Shown here piece after piece: positions 63,839 to 64,000 of a DNA stretch of 64,000 nt. Numbering within the stretch: position 1 is the stretch's first letter; the number at the start of each line of letters is the position of its first letter. The stretch spans positions 1-64,000 of the forward strand of contig JAFNAV010000004.1 in NCBI GenBank assembly GCA_017860345.1, in the 5' to 3' direction. This stretch comes from Bacteroidota bacterium. GTDB lineage: Bacteria > Bacteroidota > Bacteroidia > Bacteroidales > Paludibacteraceae. The notes below the pieces were generated by a model. That model saw only the letters and a program-made list of their open reading frames with translations. It was not told where the DNA came from and did not search any database. The position numbers were made by a program, and so were the translations under genes.

Positions 63839-64000
63839 AAATCAGCAAAATAATTATAATGGCCTTTGCAGTATTTGTTATTGGCAGCCTTTTGGTTTTG
63901 TATATCGATTCAAAATTTCATAAAGAAGAATCAGGCAACAACGTTGTTTTAAAATCGTATCCCTTGCAGGAATTTTCGGTGCTTGTTGCCGAAGAAGCAG
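63835..64000 (+). CDS. Truncated membrane-anchored protein at window edge
   Basis: The ATG overlaps the GntR stop codon (ATGA), so it belongs to the operon. The visible 55 residues hold an N-terminal membrane helix (IIIMAFAVFVIGSLLVLYI) followed by a polar segment ending at PLQEFSVLVAEEA. That start resembles Bacteroidetes proteins with a GIN/DUF2807 domain, but too little is visible to be sure. The rest lies beyond the window. Confidence 0.7.
   Translation, partial: MKISKIIIMAFAVFVIGSLLVLYIDSKFHKEESGNNVVLKSYPLQEFSVLVAEEA

Overview
The window looks like a chromosomal segment from a Bacteroidetes bacterium, most likely order Bacteroidales. The evidence is a SusC/SusD pair, several lipoproteins, a PorT-type barrel, a DUF6242-like propeller, and many genes preceded by the Bacteroidetes -7 promoter motif TAnnTTTG. 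Cytochrome bd oxidase suggests tolerance of low oxygen. I saw no rRNA, tRNA, CRISPR array, transposase or phage gene.

Region 1 (1-17.3 kb, all minus strand) is the unusual part. A glycan-uptake locus (DUF5123-like lipoprotein, SusC, SusD) lies downstream of a run of catabolic genes. In transcription order these are a rhamnose-mutarotase-fold lipoprotein, a GH31 alpha-xylosidase-type enzyme, a UroD-superfamily protein, a Na+/solute symporter, a MtaC-type corrinoid protein, a MtaA-type UroD methyltransferase, a stand-alone MetH-activation-domain protein and an exported TIM-barrel epimerase. Together these resemble a corrinoid methyl-transfer (O-demethylation) module attached to a polysaccharide-utilisation locus. 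I infer that it may process methylated sugars or methanol released from a methylated glycan. Most spacers between these genes carry small repeats: covarying mini-hairpins, a ~105-bp dispersed repeat, heptamers and an inverted repeat.

Region 2 (17.5-25 kb, minus) holds housekeeping genes: a nitronate-monooxygenase/FabK-like enzyme, fabI, serA and serC (with interleaved hairpins between them) and mutS. Region 3 (25-29 kb, minus) encodes the four enzymes leading to GDP-D-glycero-alpha-D-manno-heptose (gmhA, hddA, gmhB, hddC) plus a glycosyltransferase. Region 4 (29.6-37 kb) holds a two-TM miniprotein, topoisomerase IV subunit A, a solitary PD-(D/E)XK nuclease, glyS and two small exported proteins.

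Region 5 (37-44 kb, minus) has a BtuB-like TonB receptor preceded by a 107-aa ORF and a strong intrinsic terminator, then a DUF6242 lipoprotein, an exonuclease III, MlaF/MlaE-type ABC genes and rplS. The terminator sits only about 11 nt before the receptor start codon, so receptor transcription seems to depend on read-through.

Region 6 (44.4-56.7 kb, plus) carries bipA/typA, a PorT-like barrel, tig, clpP, clpX, recQ and cydAB with a long leader. Region 7 (56.7-64 kb) has priA (minus), metG, and an ABC transporter/GntR (YtrA-type) operon with a final gene cut by the window edge.
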